A stretch of DNA of 36,671 nucleotides, from the NCBI GenBank assembly GCA_023436585.1, contig JAEZIN010000010.1, positions 1 through 36,671 on the forward strand. Direction: 5' to 3'. This document shows positions 25,081 through 33,214 of this stretch, piece by piece. The notes below the pieces were generated by a model. The model was not told the origin of the DNA and searched no databases. It was given only the letters and a program-made list of their open reading frames with translations. The position numbers and the translations under genes were made by a program. This DNA comes from Bacillota bacterium (GTDB taxonomy: Bacteria; Bacillota; Clostridia; Christensenellales; Aristaeellaceae). The stretch's first letter is position 1. The number at the start of each line of letters is the position of its first letter.

Positions 25081-26820
25081 TTATGCCTCCGGGGCCACGG
25101 GGAACTGGGCCATACGGCATACCGTTTCCCCATAGGGCGTCAAGGTGAGCTTCAATGCTTCCCCCTGTGTCTCCGGCTGGATGGGGGGCATTTGCGGCCT
25201 GTCGCCTTTGGCTGTCCAATCCGGTATCTTTCTAAACACGGCGGAGACAGCAAGCTTTTCTTCCCCCGGATGGCCGGTGACGGATGAGGTCATGGCCTGC
25301 CCCTGGTCCAGCGCAAGCTGCCACAACGGCTGCTCGCCATCCACGGACAGCGCCATCAAAAGCGGCCCGTATTCCACCGCCGCGCTTTGGTGGTGCCAAC
25401 GGGTCAGCCTGGGCTGCATGGGCAGGGATATATGCACCTTGTCCCCATCCTGCCAGGTGCGGCTGATCACAAAGAAGCTGCCGGCTTCGGCACTGTCCGC
25501 TCCTTCGTCATTTATCTGCACGTGGGCTTCCTGTGCCCAGGCGGGAATGCGTAAATGAAGCGGGAAGGAAACTGGCTTTTTTGCCTGTACGGTTACGGTC
25601 ACTTCCCCGTCCAGGGGATATTTGCCCTCCACCCGGATGGAAACAGCCGTGCTGTCAATCTTCCAACGCAGAAGGGAAGGCACGTAGCCCATCAGTGCCA
25701 GACCATCCTCCCTGGCGGCCATCCAAAGGCCGGCGGCATACCCCGTCATGCCCTTGAGCCAGGCATCCACCCAGGGGCCTACTTCCGCCACGGGCGGGTT
25801 CTCCATCATAAACGGACCATTCACCCGCTGGCTGGGCCGCACCCGGCCGTTCTTTTCCATAGCGGGCAGTATGTTCAGGGCGATCTTCTCCCAGGCGTCG
25901 GCAAACCAGGCTCCGCCCTGGGATAATAGAAGCTGCTCCAGGGAGAACATGGCCTCGGCCACCGCCCGGCCATCCATGCCGCAGGAGGGGTCGCCGCCCA
26001 TCAGAGAGGGCTCTGCGGCAAACAGGCCGTGGGCCGTGCCATGGTAGCGCATCACCTTTTCCAGGCCGATCTTTCCGGCTTCCTTTTCCTTGCTGCTGCC
26101 GGAAAAGCGGGAAAGGATCGCAGGTGTTTTCAGCCCACGGGCCAATGCAAGCCCGTCGGCCATAATCTGCTGCTTTTCATAGTAAGACCTGGTCTGCGCG
26201 TCGGGTGAAGCAAGCCCCTGCTTCATTTCCTCCGGCGGAATATGCTTCTGGAAGGGCCGCGTGACCGGGAAGGTATGGAAAAATCCCGTCCAGTCCAGCC
26301 CCAATGCCCGAAGCTTTTCCATCAGGTTCAAAAGAAAGGTTTTCCCTGTCCAATTGTACAGGCAAATGGCCGCATAGCCGAATTCCCCCGTAAGCGCGGC
26401 GCTGTTTAGGTCGGCGAACAGCTTATCCGCGTTGCGGAAAACATACTGCAGCCGCTTTAACAGATAGACCAGCACCTGCTTGTCCGCCGTGGCCGCGTAC
26501 CAGGCGATGAGCCCGCGGATGAGTGATGCCTGGGCCGAAAGGTCAACCCCTGCTTCCGGGGAACCGTCTTCCCTTGCTGCTGCAAGGATGACATCCACCC
26601 GGCCCTTCACAAGCTCCGTCAGAGCGGCGTCCTCCGTGAGCAGTGCCAGCGAGGCATAGCCCAAAAGACGCTCATCCTCCCAGGCCATTTGTATGACCCA
26701 GCGGGCGGCCTCCTTAAGCCTTTTGAACAGCTCACCCTGGGGACGAACCGCCTTGAACGGCAGCGGAGCGAATGACGCGTCCGTCAGGGGTGCTTTTGCC
26801 AATATGGGTTTTTTAGGCAT
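25081..26820 (-). CDS. GH127/DUF1680-like protein without the usual catalytic cysteines
   Basis: The 579-residue protein resembles the DUF1680 group that includes GH127 beta-L-arabinofuranosidases: an alpha/alpha barrel (about 30-380) then beta-sandwich parts (from about 385, with FPLHLRIPAWAQEAHVQIN). The family normally has an E-x-C motif before the MFSLE helix and a Cys-Cys pair before the LWMA region, which hold the zinc and the nucleophile. Here the first reads GMDGRAVAEAMFSLE (281-295) and the second reads GPWVDAWLKG (348-357), so all are missing. It has no signal peptide. A promoter lies upstream and dus follows. Function may be changed or lost; an intracellular role is likely. Confidence 0.75.
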   Translation of the reverse strand: MPKKPILAKAPLTDASFAPLPFKAVRPQGELFKRLKEAARWVIQMAWEDERLLGYASLALLTEDAALTELVKGRVDVILAAAREDGSPEAGVDLSAQASLIRGLIAWYAATADKQVLVYLLKRLQYVFRNADKLFADLNSAALTGEFGYAAICLYNWTGKTFLLNLMEKLRALGLDWTGFFHTFPVTRPFQKHIPPEEMKQGLASPDAQTRSYYEKQQIMADGLALARGLKTPAILSRFSGSSKEKEAGKIGLEKVMRYHGTAHGLFAAEPSLMGGDPSCGMDGRAVAEAMFSLEQLLLSQGGAWFADAWEKIALNILPAMEKNGRVRPSQRVNGPFMMENPPVAEVGPWVDAWLKGMTGYAAGLWMAAREDGLALMGYVPSLLRWKIDSTAVSIRVEGKYPLDGEVTVTVQAKKPVSFPLHLRIPAWAQEAHVQINDEGADSAEAGSFFVISRTWQDGDKVHISLPMQPRLTRWHHQSAAVEYGPLLMALSVDGEQPLWQLALDQGQAMTSSVTGHPGEEKLAVSAVFRKIPDWTAKGDRPQMPPIQPETQGEALKLTLTPYGETVCRMAQFPVAPEA

Positions 26821-26868
26821 CTGTATCCTCCTGCCCGTATTTTAGGGCCATATCTTCTCTACAAAACC

Positions 26869-26896
26869 ATTATACTTCATGAACCTTATACGTCAA
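26869..26896 (-). promoter_or_regulatory. Sigma-A promoter of the GH127-like gene and its operon
   Basis: On the minus strand TTGACG (26891-26896) and TATAAT (26869-26874) are 16 bases apart. The start codon lies about 50 bases downstream, with AGGAGG before it. Confidence 0.75.
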
Positions 26897-26930
26897 GTTA
26901 TTCCAGGCTTTCAACAGGCTTGTCTCATTA

Positions 26931-26992
26931 GGGATTTCGCCTCTGCGGAGGCGACCAGGGCTTTCCGGCCGCTCTGGACCTTCGGCGGCATC
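26931..26992. repeat. Structured intergenic repeat, copy C (short, middle missing)
   Basis: The head matches copy B: GGGATTT, hairpin CGCCTC (26938-26943), TGCG loop, GAGGCG (26948-26953), then CGACC, AGGGCTTTCCG. After about 45 bases it jumps to a tail, TCTGGACCTTCGGCGGCAT, that resembles the end of copy A. The central hairpin is missing, as in an internally deleted element. Relative to copy B, two stem pairs differ but pairing is kept. It starts about 12 bases after the galT stop. Confidence 0.7.
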
Positions 26993-27003
26993 CTCTTGCA
27001 TAT

Positions 27004-28548
27004 TTAAATATACTGCTTTGGGCTTTCAAAGCCTGCCGTCCTCAAAAAGGTAAGCATCCCCTTTAAGCCGTCCCCGGTCCGTTTGTAAACGCCGGCGTCC
27101 GCCAGAACTTGACTGCACACATCCGCCACGGCCAGGCGCAGCGCCTGGCGGGCTTCCTCCTGAGATAATTTTGTTCCCGTTTTCGCGGCCAAAGCCGAAA
27201 TCCACGGGTAATGCTTGTGGGAGGGATCATCCGCACCAGGCTCGCCAAGCAGTTTTTCGCCGGTGAGATGGCCCTCCAGCAGGGCAAGCTCCTCCTTAAG
27301 GCGGCCGGGGAGGATAAACAGCCCCATTACCTCGATAAGGCCGATGTTTTCCTTCTTGATGTGGTGCAGCGGCGCGTGGGGATGGAACAGCCCCAGGGGA
27401 TGCTCCGCCGTCGTGCGGTTATTGCGCAGCACCAGCATCAGCCGGTAGTTGTCATCCGTTTTACGTAGGATGGGTGTGATCGTATTATGGTTCTCTGTTG
27501 TATGGGCCAGGATTTCCCGTTCGGGATCGCTGTATCCTCTCCAATCATCCAGCACGCGCATGGCCAGGTCAATAAGTGCTTCCCTATCCTTCCCTTCCAG
27601 CGAAAGCACGGACATGGGCCAGTCCACCACCGCCGCCTTCACACCCGGGATGGGCGAAGCCAAAGCGCAGATATCTCCGGCCTTGTCCATGGGGAAAATG
27701 TAGTTCCCGCCCTGAAAGTGGTCGTGGTTCAGTATGGAGCCGCCTACGATGGGCAGATCGGCATTGGAGCCTATGAAGTAATGCGGAAACTGGTCCACAA
27801 AGTCGAACAGACGCTGGAAGGAATCCCGGCCGATGACCATGGGCACATGCCGGCCGTTGAATATGATACAATGCTCCGGGTAGTACAGATACGGCGAATA
27901 CTGAAAATACCAGTCATCCCCGTTAAGCTTAATTGGCACCACCCGATGGTTCTGCCTGGCGGGAAAGTTCAGCCGTCCGGCGTAGCCGGGATTCTCAATG
28001 CATAGCATGCACTTGGGATAGCCGGCTTGCGGCGCGCTTTTGAGCTTAGCAATCTCCCTGGGGTCCTTTTCCGGCTTGGAAAGGTTGATGGTGATCTCCA
28101 GTTCCCCGCAATCGGTTTGCGCGAAGTACCGGATATTCCTTTTGATTTGGTCCACCCGGATATAATCGCAGTCCCGGCAGAGCTGATAAAACCACTTCGT
28201 GGCGGCCTCCGGCCCCTGCGTTTCACGCAGCCTTTTAAATTCATGCCGAACGATGGCCGGGGCAGGCGTCACGCAGCCCATGACCCTTGTCCCGAAAAGC
28301 TCGCGCTCCGTTAACGTATCCTCAATAAGTCCCATGCCCACAACGGCGTTAAGCAGCTTGTCCAAATACACCGTCGCCGTTTCCGGCAGCGGATCGATGA
28401 CTATTTCTTCGCCCGGCGCGTCAAGATGCGTTACGTCCAACAGCAGGTTCCGGGCATACGGAATATCCTCCCGCTCCACAAGCCCCCTGGTTTCCGAAAA
28501 AAAGAGCAGCTCCTCCACTGCCCTTTGCGCCGCCAACACATGCGTCAT
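27004..28548 (-). CDS. galT: UDP-glucose--hexose-1-phosphate uridylyltransferase, class 2
   Basis: GalT swaps UMP between UDP-glucose and galactose-1-phosphate in the Leloir pathway. The 514-residue protein is of the Firmicutes class 2 type. It shows FFSETRGLVEREDIPYARN at the start, KCMLCIENPGYAGRLNFPARQNHR, SILNHDHFQGG and HPHAPLHHIKKENIGLIEVMG. I chose the ATG at 28548 because the promoter places the transcript start near 28592; a GTG at 28584 is too close to that end. No galK or galE is in the window. A shared promoter region separates it from the Dabb gene. Confidence 0.93.
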   Translation of the reverse strand: MTHVLAAQRAVEELLFFSETRGLVEREDIPYARNLLLDVTHLDAPGEEIVIDPLPETATVYLDKLLNAVVGMGLIEDTLTERELFGTRVMGCVTPAPAIVRHEFKRLRETQGPEAATKWFYQLCRDCDYIRVDQIKRNIRYFAQTDCGELEITINLSKPEKDPREIAKLKSAPQAGYPKCMLCIENPGYAGRLNFPARQNHRVVPIKLNGDDWYFQYSPYLYYPEHCIIFNGRHVPMVIGRDSFQRLFDFVDQFPHYFIGSNADLPIVGGSILNHDHFQGGNYIFPMDKAGDICALASPIPGVKAAVVDWPMSVLSLEGKDREALIDLAMRVLDDWRGYSDPEREILAHTTENHNTITPILRKTDDNYRLMLVLRNNRTTAEHPLGLFHPHAPLHHIKKENIGLIEVMGLFILPGRLKEELALLEGHLTGEKLLGEPGADDPSHKHYPWISALAAKTGTKLSQEEARQALRLAVADVCSQVLADAGVYKRTGDGLKGMLTFLRTAGFESPKQYI

Positions 28549-28577
28549 ATTTGAACCCCGTTTCCGTTCACTTTCAT

Positions 28578-28606
28578 TTGCCACCCTTGTCCGTTTGCAT
28601 TATAAT
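28578..28606 (+). promoter_or_regulatory. Sigma-A promoter of the Dabb gene
   Basis: TTGCCA (28578-28583) and TATAAT (28601-28606) are 17 bases apart. The -10 box overlaps that of the opposite galT promoter. Confidence 0.75.
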
Positions 28607-28628
28607 GGAGAAATCCGCCGGGTGTCAA
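28599..28628 (-). promoter_or_regulatory. Sigma-A promoter of galT
   Basis: On the minus strand a consensus TTGACA (28623-28628) stands 18 bases before TATAAT (28599-28604). The palindromic ATTATAAT serves as -10 on both strands. Confidence 0.75.
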
Positions 28629-28666
28629 TGCGCGCCCGGAAAGAAGAAACGAATAAGGAGATTAAA

Positions 28667-28957
28667 ATGGTACGCCATATCGTTCTGTTCTGGCTCAAGG
28701 ACAAGTCACCGGCCAATGTGGAGGAAGCCGCACAAAAGCTGCGCTCCATGACTGGAAAAATCGAGGGATTGATATCTTTGGAAGTTGGTGTGGACAGCCT
28801 GCACAGCAACAGATCGTGCGACCTGTGCCTGACTACCGTGTTTGATTCCATGGAATCGATGGAACGCTACCGCACCCATCCCGTCCATCTGCCGGTGCAG
28901 GCGCATATGCATGCGGTGCGGGAAAGCTCGTACAGCGCGGATTATATTATCGTATAA
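28667..28957 (+). CDS. Dabb domain (stress-responsive alpha/beta-barrel) protein
   Basis: This 96-residue protein has the Dabb fold of small dimeric ferredoxin-like barrels: MVRHIVLFWLKD at the start, a helix with EEAAQKLRSM, then GLISLEVGVDSL, the strand DLCLTTVFDSMESMERYRTHP and the closing DYIIV. Members are found in stress proteins and as small enzymes; the role here is unknown. The ATG at 28667 follows AAGGAG. It is transcribed alone, divergent from galT. Confidence 0.88.
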   Translation: MVRHIVLFWLKDKSPANVEEAAQKLRSMTGKIEGLISLEVGVDSLHSNRSCDLCLTTVFDSMESMERYRTHPVHLPVQAHMHAVRESSYSADYIIV

Positions 28958-28992
28958 GTGATTCCCGCACAAACACAAGCTTTACACCTCAT

Positions 28993-29030
28993 CCGGTGCT
29001 TCGCACCGCCTTCCCCTCAAAGGGGAAGGC
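28993..29030. repeat. Double-hairpin intergenic element
   Basis: Two perfect hairpins stand side by side: CGGTGC (28994-28999) with GCACCG (29003-29008), and GCCTTCCCC (29008-29016) with GGGGAAGGC (29022-29030). From memory, such paired hairpins with CCTTCCCC...GGGGAAGG occur as short dispersed elements in gut Clostridia, but only one copy lies here. It stands downstream of the Dabb gene. Confidence 0.5.
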
Positions 29031-29060
29031 TTACCCAGCAATTCCCTGTACAGATGTTTT

Positions 29061-29098
29061 GAGGGCTTCCCGCAAATCGGAAAGCCCTCTTATCATTA
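29061..29098. terminator. Terminator between the Dabb and capD-like genes
   Basis: GAGGGCTTCCCG (29061-29072) pairs with CGGAAAGCCCTC (29078-29089) with one mismatch around CAAAT. TTATCATT follows on the plus strand and TTTT on the minus strand. It sits between two convergent genes. Confidence 0.7.
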
Positions 29099-29107
29099 TG
29101 CCAATGT

Positions 29108-31060
29108 TTATGCGGATACGGCTCTCTCCTCCTGCTTCACCCTGGCTTCCGCTGCGCCGTTCACCTCATCCGCTTCCAGGTAGGAAGGGATTATTTCATG
29201 CAGGCAGGCGCGCATGTCGCCGCGGGTATCCAGGCAGATTTGAAGCCTGTCCAGCATTTGCTGCACCATTTCCCAGGAAAACTCCTCCGGCCTGGCAATA
29301 AATATCTTTTCCCGGTTGGTGCGCGTAATATTTTCATCGTCACACAGTAGTTCCTCGTACAGTTTTTCCCCCGGCCTAAGCCCGATGTAGCTTATTTCCA
29401 CCGTTGGACCGGCGGGATCGGCGTACAACTGAATCATGCGTTCCGCCAGCTCCCGTATCTTCATGGGTTCTCCCATATCCAATACGAAAAGCTCCCCGCC
29501 CCTGGCCATGGATGCGGCCTGCAAAACAAGGCTGGCCGCCTCCGGGATGGTCATAAAATACCGGATGATGTCCGGGTGCGTCAGCGTCACGGGGCCGCCG
29601 GCCCGAATCTGCCGCTCAAACAGCGGCACCACGCTGCCGTGGGAGCCCAGCACATTGCCGAAGCGCACCGCTGTAAACTCCGTTTTGCCAAACCCCTGCA
29701 GCGACTCAATCACCATTTCAGCCGCGCGCTTGGTGGCCCCCATCACGTTGGTGGGGTTGACGGCCTTGTCGGTGGAGATCATTACAAACCGCCTGACACC
29801 ATGGGCCATGGCGCACTGAGCCGTATGCAGCGTGCCAAACACGTTGTTCTTGACAGCCTGCTCCGGGCAATCCTCCATCAAAGGCACATGCTTGTGGGCA
29901 GCCGCGTGAATGACTATTTCCGGCTTTGCGGCACCAAACACCGCATCCAGCCTGCTCCTGTCCTGAATGGAGCCTACACACAGCTCCACCGTATTTTTCA
30001 CAAGCGGGCCGAATATTTCCTGCAGTTCAAAATACAGATCGTACATATAGTTTTCACTGATATCATAGATCGTAAGCTTCTTTGGCGAAAACCGCATGAT
30101 CTGCCTGCACAGCTCCGAGCCTATGGAACCGCCGCCGCCGGTGACCAAAACGGACTTGCCCTCAAAATACGCTTTGGCTTCCGTCATGTTCAAATGCTGC
30201 TCCGTCCGGCCCAGAAGGTCCGATATGTCCACATCCCGGACAGGGGACAAAACATCCCGGCCGCTGCTGACATCCCGCATCGCCGAGGCCATTTTGAGCC
30301 TGCACTTGGTAGCCAGGCAACGCTCGATCAGCGGCCGCATCTGCTCTTTGGGCTTGGAGATGGCAATGATGATTTCATTAATTTCAAACTGCTGCGCATA
30401 TTTTTCCACGTTTTCCGTGCCCATGCAGACAGGCACACGGTTAATTTGCGTTCCCTTCTTGGAAGGGTCATCGTCCACCGCCAGAATAGCGCGGCTTAGC
30501 CCCAAGCGGCCGGATTGCAATTCCCTAATCACCGATGCCCCGGCCCAGCCGGCGCCGACTACCATAACCCGTGTCCCCTTGCGGCTTCCAAAAAAGGGCA
30601 AGCCAGTCCGCCCCCACTGGGCGGCCAGGCGCAGGCCCAAGCGGGACCCTCCTACCAGAATCAGAAGCAGAAGCCAATCGATCAGGTACACGGTACGCGG
30701 CATCAGAAACAGGTTGGGATCAGGCTGTATGGTATAGGAAACCAGCGAAAACAGATACGTCATGCCGGAGCCCATCAGAGTCCCCAGACCAATCTGCAAA
30801 AGCCCGTCCACGCTGGCATACTGCCAAAGGCTCTTGTAAAGGCGCACGGCGAAAAAGCTGCCGATGGTCAAACCGGTCATGATGGGGGCAATGTTCCAAT
30901 ACTTGTGGATATGGCTCATTGCCTCCTGCTGCATATCAAAGCGCAGCTGCAGCGCAAGGATCATGGACACATTGGTCAAAACCACGTCCAAAAGCACCAG
31001 CAGAAGCGTCTTGATGATGTTTCCGTGCTTTTCGCCAAATCTCTGCATGATTATAGCCAT
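29108..31060 (-). CDS. Membrane-bound NDP-sugar 4,6-dehydratase of the FlaA1/CapD type
   Basis: These enzymes convert UDP-GlcNAc-type sugars to 4-keto-6-deoxy forms for surface glycans. The 650-residue protein has four membrane segments (about 14-140) and a first Rossmann domain (VMVVGAGWAG, about 165-174). The catalytic SDR domain has the NAD loop LVTGGGGSIGSE (305-316), HAAAHKHVPLMED and the active-site stretch STDKAVNPTNVMGATKR (429-445), in which Met replaces the usual SDR Tyr as in this family. Length is typical. No other glycan genes are close by. The start at 31060 lacks a clear ribosome binding site. Confidence 0.92.
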   Translation of the reverse strand: MAIIMQRFGEKHGNIIKTLLLVLLDVVLTNVSMILALQLRFDMQQEAMSHIHKYWNIAPIMTGLTIGSFFAVRLYKSLWQYASVDGLLQIGLGTLMGSGMTYLFSLVSYTIQPDPNLFLMPRTVYLIDWLLLLILVGGSRLGLRLAAQWGRTGLPFFGSRKGTRVMVVGAGWAGASVIRELQSGRLGLSRAILAVDDDPSKKGTQINRVPVCMGTENVEKYAQQFEINEIIIAISKPKEQMRPLIERCLATKCRLKMASAMRDVSSGRDVLSPVRDVDISDLLGRTEQHLNMTEAKAYFEGKSVLVTGGGGSIGSELCRQIMRFSPKKLTIYDISENYMYDLYFELQEIFGPLVKNTVELCVGSIQDRSRLDAVFGAAKPEIVIHAAAHKHVPLMEDCPEQAVKNNVFGTLHTAQCAMAHGVRRFVMISTDKAVNPTNVMGATKRAAEMVIESLQGFGKTEFTAVRFGNVLGSHGSVVPLFERQIRAGGPVTLTHPDIIRYFMTIPEAASLVLQAASMARGGELFVLDMGEPMKIRELAERMIQLYADPAGPTVEISYIGLRPGEKLYEELLCDDENITRTNREKIFIARPEEFSWEMVQQMLDRLQICLDTRGDMRACLHEIIPSYLEADEVNGAAEARVKQEERAVSA

Positions 31061-31202
31061 CCTGATTCGTTATCCTGTATGGTATTTCATTTTAACATAT
31101 CACGGTCAAAAAATCCAGCTTTGGCCGGAAGGCGAAAAAAGGATTCCGGGCATGATACTGCGAATGTAAGTATGTTATCCCTTATGGAGGAGGTTTCTCC
31201 GG

Positions 31203-33134
31203 ATGAAATGCCCCCATTGCGGACATTGGAATAAAGCTTCGCTTCCGCGCTGCTTCAAGTGCGGAGAGCCTTTGCCTGCCCAGGCGGACTATGAACGGAA
31301 TCAGGGGCCGGGCTGGCAGCAGGAACTGAAGGATACCGCGCCCAAGGTCTACATCCGTGCGGATGAAGCGGGCGAAGCGGCGTCCCTTACCGATAAAAGA
31401 GAAGAACTGGCCAGGGAAATGGTGGATCTGAAAGCCCGCAAGCTAAGGGGCGAGAAGCAGCAGCGCCAGCTTCGGGAAGAAGCCAGCCGGCGCGGCATCG
31501 CACCGTCCAGCATGACGGTCCGTACGAACACCACAAGGGAAACCATCTTCCGCGTAAAGGATGACCCTGAGACTGCCCTGCGCCCCATGCCGCCCGAACT
31601 GGTGGAAGGCGGAGAGGTGGACGCCACGGCAAGGATGGCCTTTACCTCCAAGATCACAAGATCCGTGGCCCGTCCTAAGGAAGAGGACGAGGAGGGCTTT
31701 TTTCCCGGCACCCAGCCTACCAGCCAATGGGTCCCCCCTTCCGGTAAGGCTGCCGCTTCCCAACCCGTATATGACGGTTTCAATGATTCAGGCGCATATG
31801 AGCCTTTATGGGACACACAGGCCGGTAATTTGGGCCTCGCCCCTGCCTATACAAGCCGGCCCAGCGCAAAGCGCGGGCGCAGGCACCGGTTTTTGCGCGC
31901 CGTGCTGGTGATGATGCTGTCCCTGGTGGTGATCATGGCAGCGGCCGTGATTTTTTCCTCCTGGCAAAAAAAGCAAGCGGAAGAAAAGGAAAAGAACAGG
32001 CCCACCGTGGTTGCCTCCATCGTCGACGACCAGGCCGCCCATACCATCACCATACCCGGAAAGGACGGCACTCAAATCTACGTCAGGGAGCTTAGCAACA
32101 CGTACGTCATCTCAGGCGGGGTTGCCGTGGTGGAAATACCGGACTATATCTGGTACAACGATTTTGAAGATTACCTGTCCGAAACCATGGATGTGACGCT
32201 AACCCCGTTTGTACGCACCGCCTCCGGCCAGCATCAGCCCATGGAATCCATCGCCTATCAGGTACAGGTTCCCCTTTCCCCTATCGAGCTGGTGGCACCG
32301 GACAGCACCTGGGTGGAAGTCAACACCGCCATGTATCCCATGAAGTTCCGCGTGCGGGAGGGCAGCACCGTCACCATCAACGGCAATGACTATTCCGACC
32401 TGGTGAACCAGGTGGCCGGCGATCTCACCTATAACGCCACAGTGCAGCCCATCGGTGAAAACAAGGTCACCATCAAGGTCCGCAGCCAATATTGCCGGGA
32501 AAACGTGGTAGAGGTCATACTGTACAGGGCTGTGCAGGATGTGCCCTTGGATTTGGTATCCGACCAGACGTACACCAGCTCCAAAAAGAGCCTGAAGATT
32601 ACGGCCACCACCATACCCGGCGCCGAAATCAATGTACTGACGCCGCACACCGATTTGAACATCACCGATATCGCCACCGACGGAACCTTTTCCTTTTTCG
32701 CGGTGTTCAACCAGATCGGCAGCAACGAGGTCATCATTCAGGCTACGATTCCGGGCCGGCAGCCCTCTGTTCTGGATTTCCAGGTGTACTATGTGCCTCC
32801 GGCGGAAGAGTATACAAGAAAGGCCTGGGGCATCGACATCTCAAAACCGGAGCACATTACCAACTACGCCAACCTGCTGTCCAACAACGCGCAGATGGTG
32901 AAAAACGCGCAGATTTATCAGTGCATCGGCACAATCACGGAAATCATCAGCACCAAGCCGCAGCTTGCCATCCTGAACACAGGCACGGAGGAGAAGCCCC
33001 AAAAAGTCATGCTGGAGAACTCCACCAAAACCACCTGGGAACTTGGCAAGTCGTACAAGATATTCGCCGACGCCTTCGGGATGTATGATGACATGCCAAG
33101 GCTTGTGGCAAGGTATACGTATCTGCCCAAATAA
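31203..33134 (+). CDS. Zinc-ribbon, single-pass membrane protein of unknown function
   Basis: I do not recognise the whole protein. The 643 residues begin with a zinc ribbon, CPHCGHWN and CFKCGEPLP (two Cys pairs, 3-20). A charged cytoplasmic segment with a Lys/Arg-rich helix (about 65-98) and a Pro-rich acidic stretch follows. One membrane segment lies at about 231-253 (RAVLVMMLSLVVIMAAAVIF), and about 380 residues of beta-rich, Ig-like outer domains follow, containing TITIPGKDGTQIYV and TVTINGNDYSDLVNQV. The last part resembles an OB-like domain (IYQCIGTITEIIS...YKIFADAFGMYDDMP). The ATG at 31203 follows GGAGGAGG. An inside sensor linked to an outer binding domain is inference. Confidence 0.8.
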   Translation: MKCPHCGHWNKASLPRCFKCGEPLPAQADYERNQGPGWQQELKDTAPKVYIRADEAGEAASLTDKREELAREMVDLKARKLRGEKQQRQLREEASRRGIAPSSMTVRTNTTRETIFRVKDDPETALRPMPPELVEGGEVDATARMAFTSKITRSVARPKEEDEEGFFPGTQPTSQWVPPSGKAAASQPVYDGFNDSGAYEPLWDTQAGNLGLAPAYTSRPSAKRGRRHRFLRAVLVMMLSLVVIMAAAVIFSSWQKKQAEEKEKNRPTVVASIVDDQAAHTITIPGKDGTQIYVRELSNTYVISGGVAVVEIPDYIWYNDFEDYLSETMDVTLTPFVRTASGQHQPMESIAYQVQVPLSPIELVAPDSTWVEVNTAMYPMKFRVREGSTVTINGNDYSDLVNQVAGDLTYNATVQPIGENKVTIKVRSQYCRENVVEVILYRAVQDVPLDLVSDQTYTSSKKSLKITATTIPGAEINVLTPHTDLNITDIATDGTFSFFAVFNQIGSNEVIIQATIPGRQPSVLDFQVYYVPPAEEYTRKAWGIDISKPEHITNYANLLSNNAQMVKNAQIYQCIGTITEIISTKPQLAILNTGTEEKPQKVMLENSTKTTWELGKSYKIFADAFGMYDDMPRLVARYTYLPK

Positions 33135-33170
33135 AAACACGCCGCATCTTAAGTTCGATAAGAAAGTTGA

Positions 33171-33214
33171 TATGTGGAAAGGAAATGAACGATCGTTCAT
33201 TTCCTTTCCACATA
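33171..33214. repeat. Perfect 44-bp palindrome
   Basis: Positions 33171-33192 are the exact reverse complement of 33193-33214, centred on GATC. It covers the last codons and stop of the DUF421 gene and most of the gap to the convergent zinc-ribbon gene. There is no T run on either side, so it is not a standard terminator. Confidence 0.95.

Noticed and set aside
29108..31060. Loss of the catalytic Tyr in the CapD-like protein
   Set aside because: Met in place of Tyr in the YxxxK motif is normal for the FlaA1/CapD membrane-bound family.
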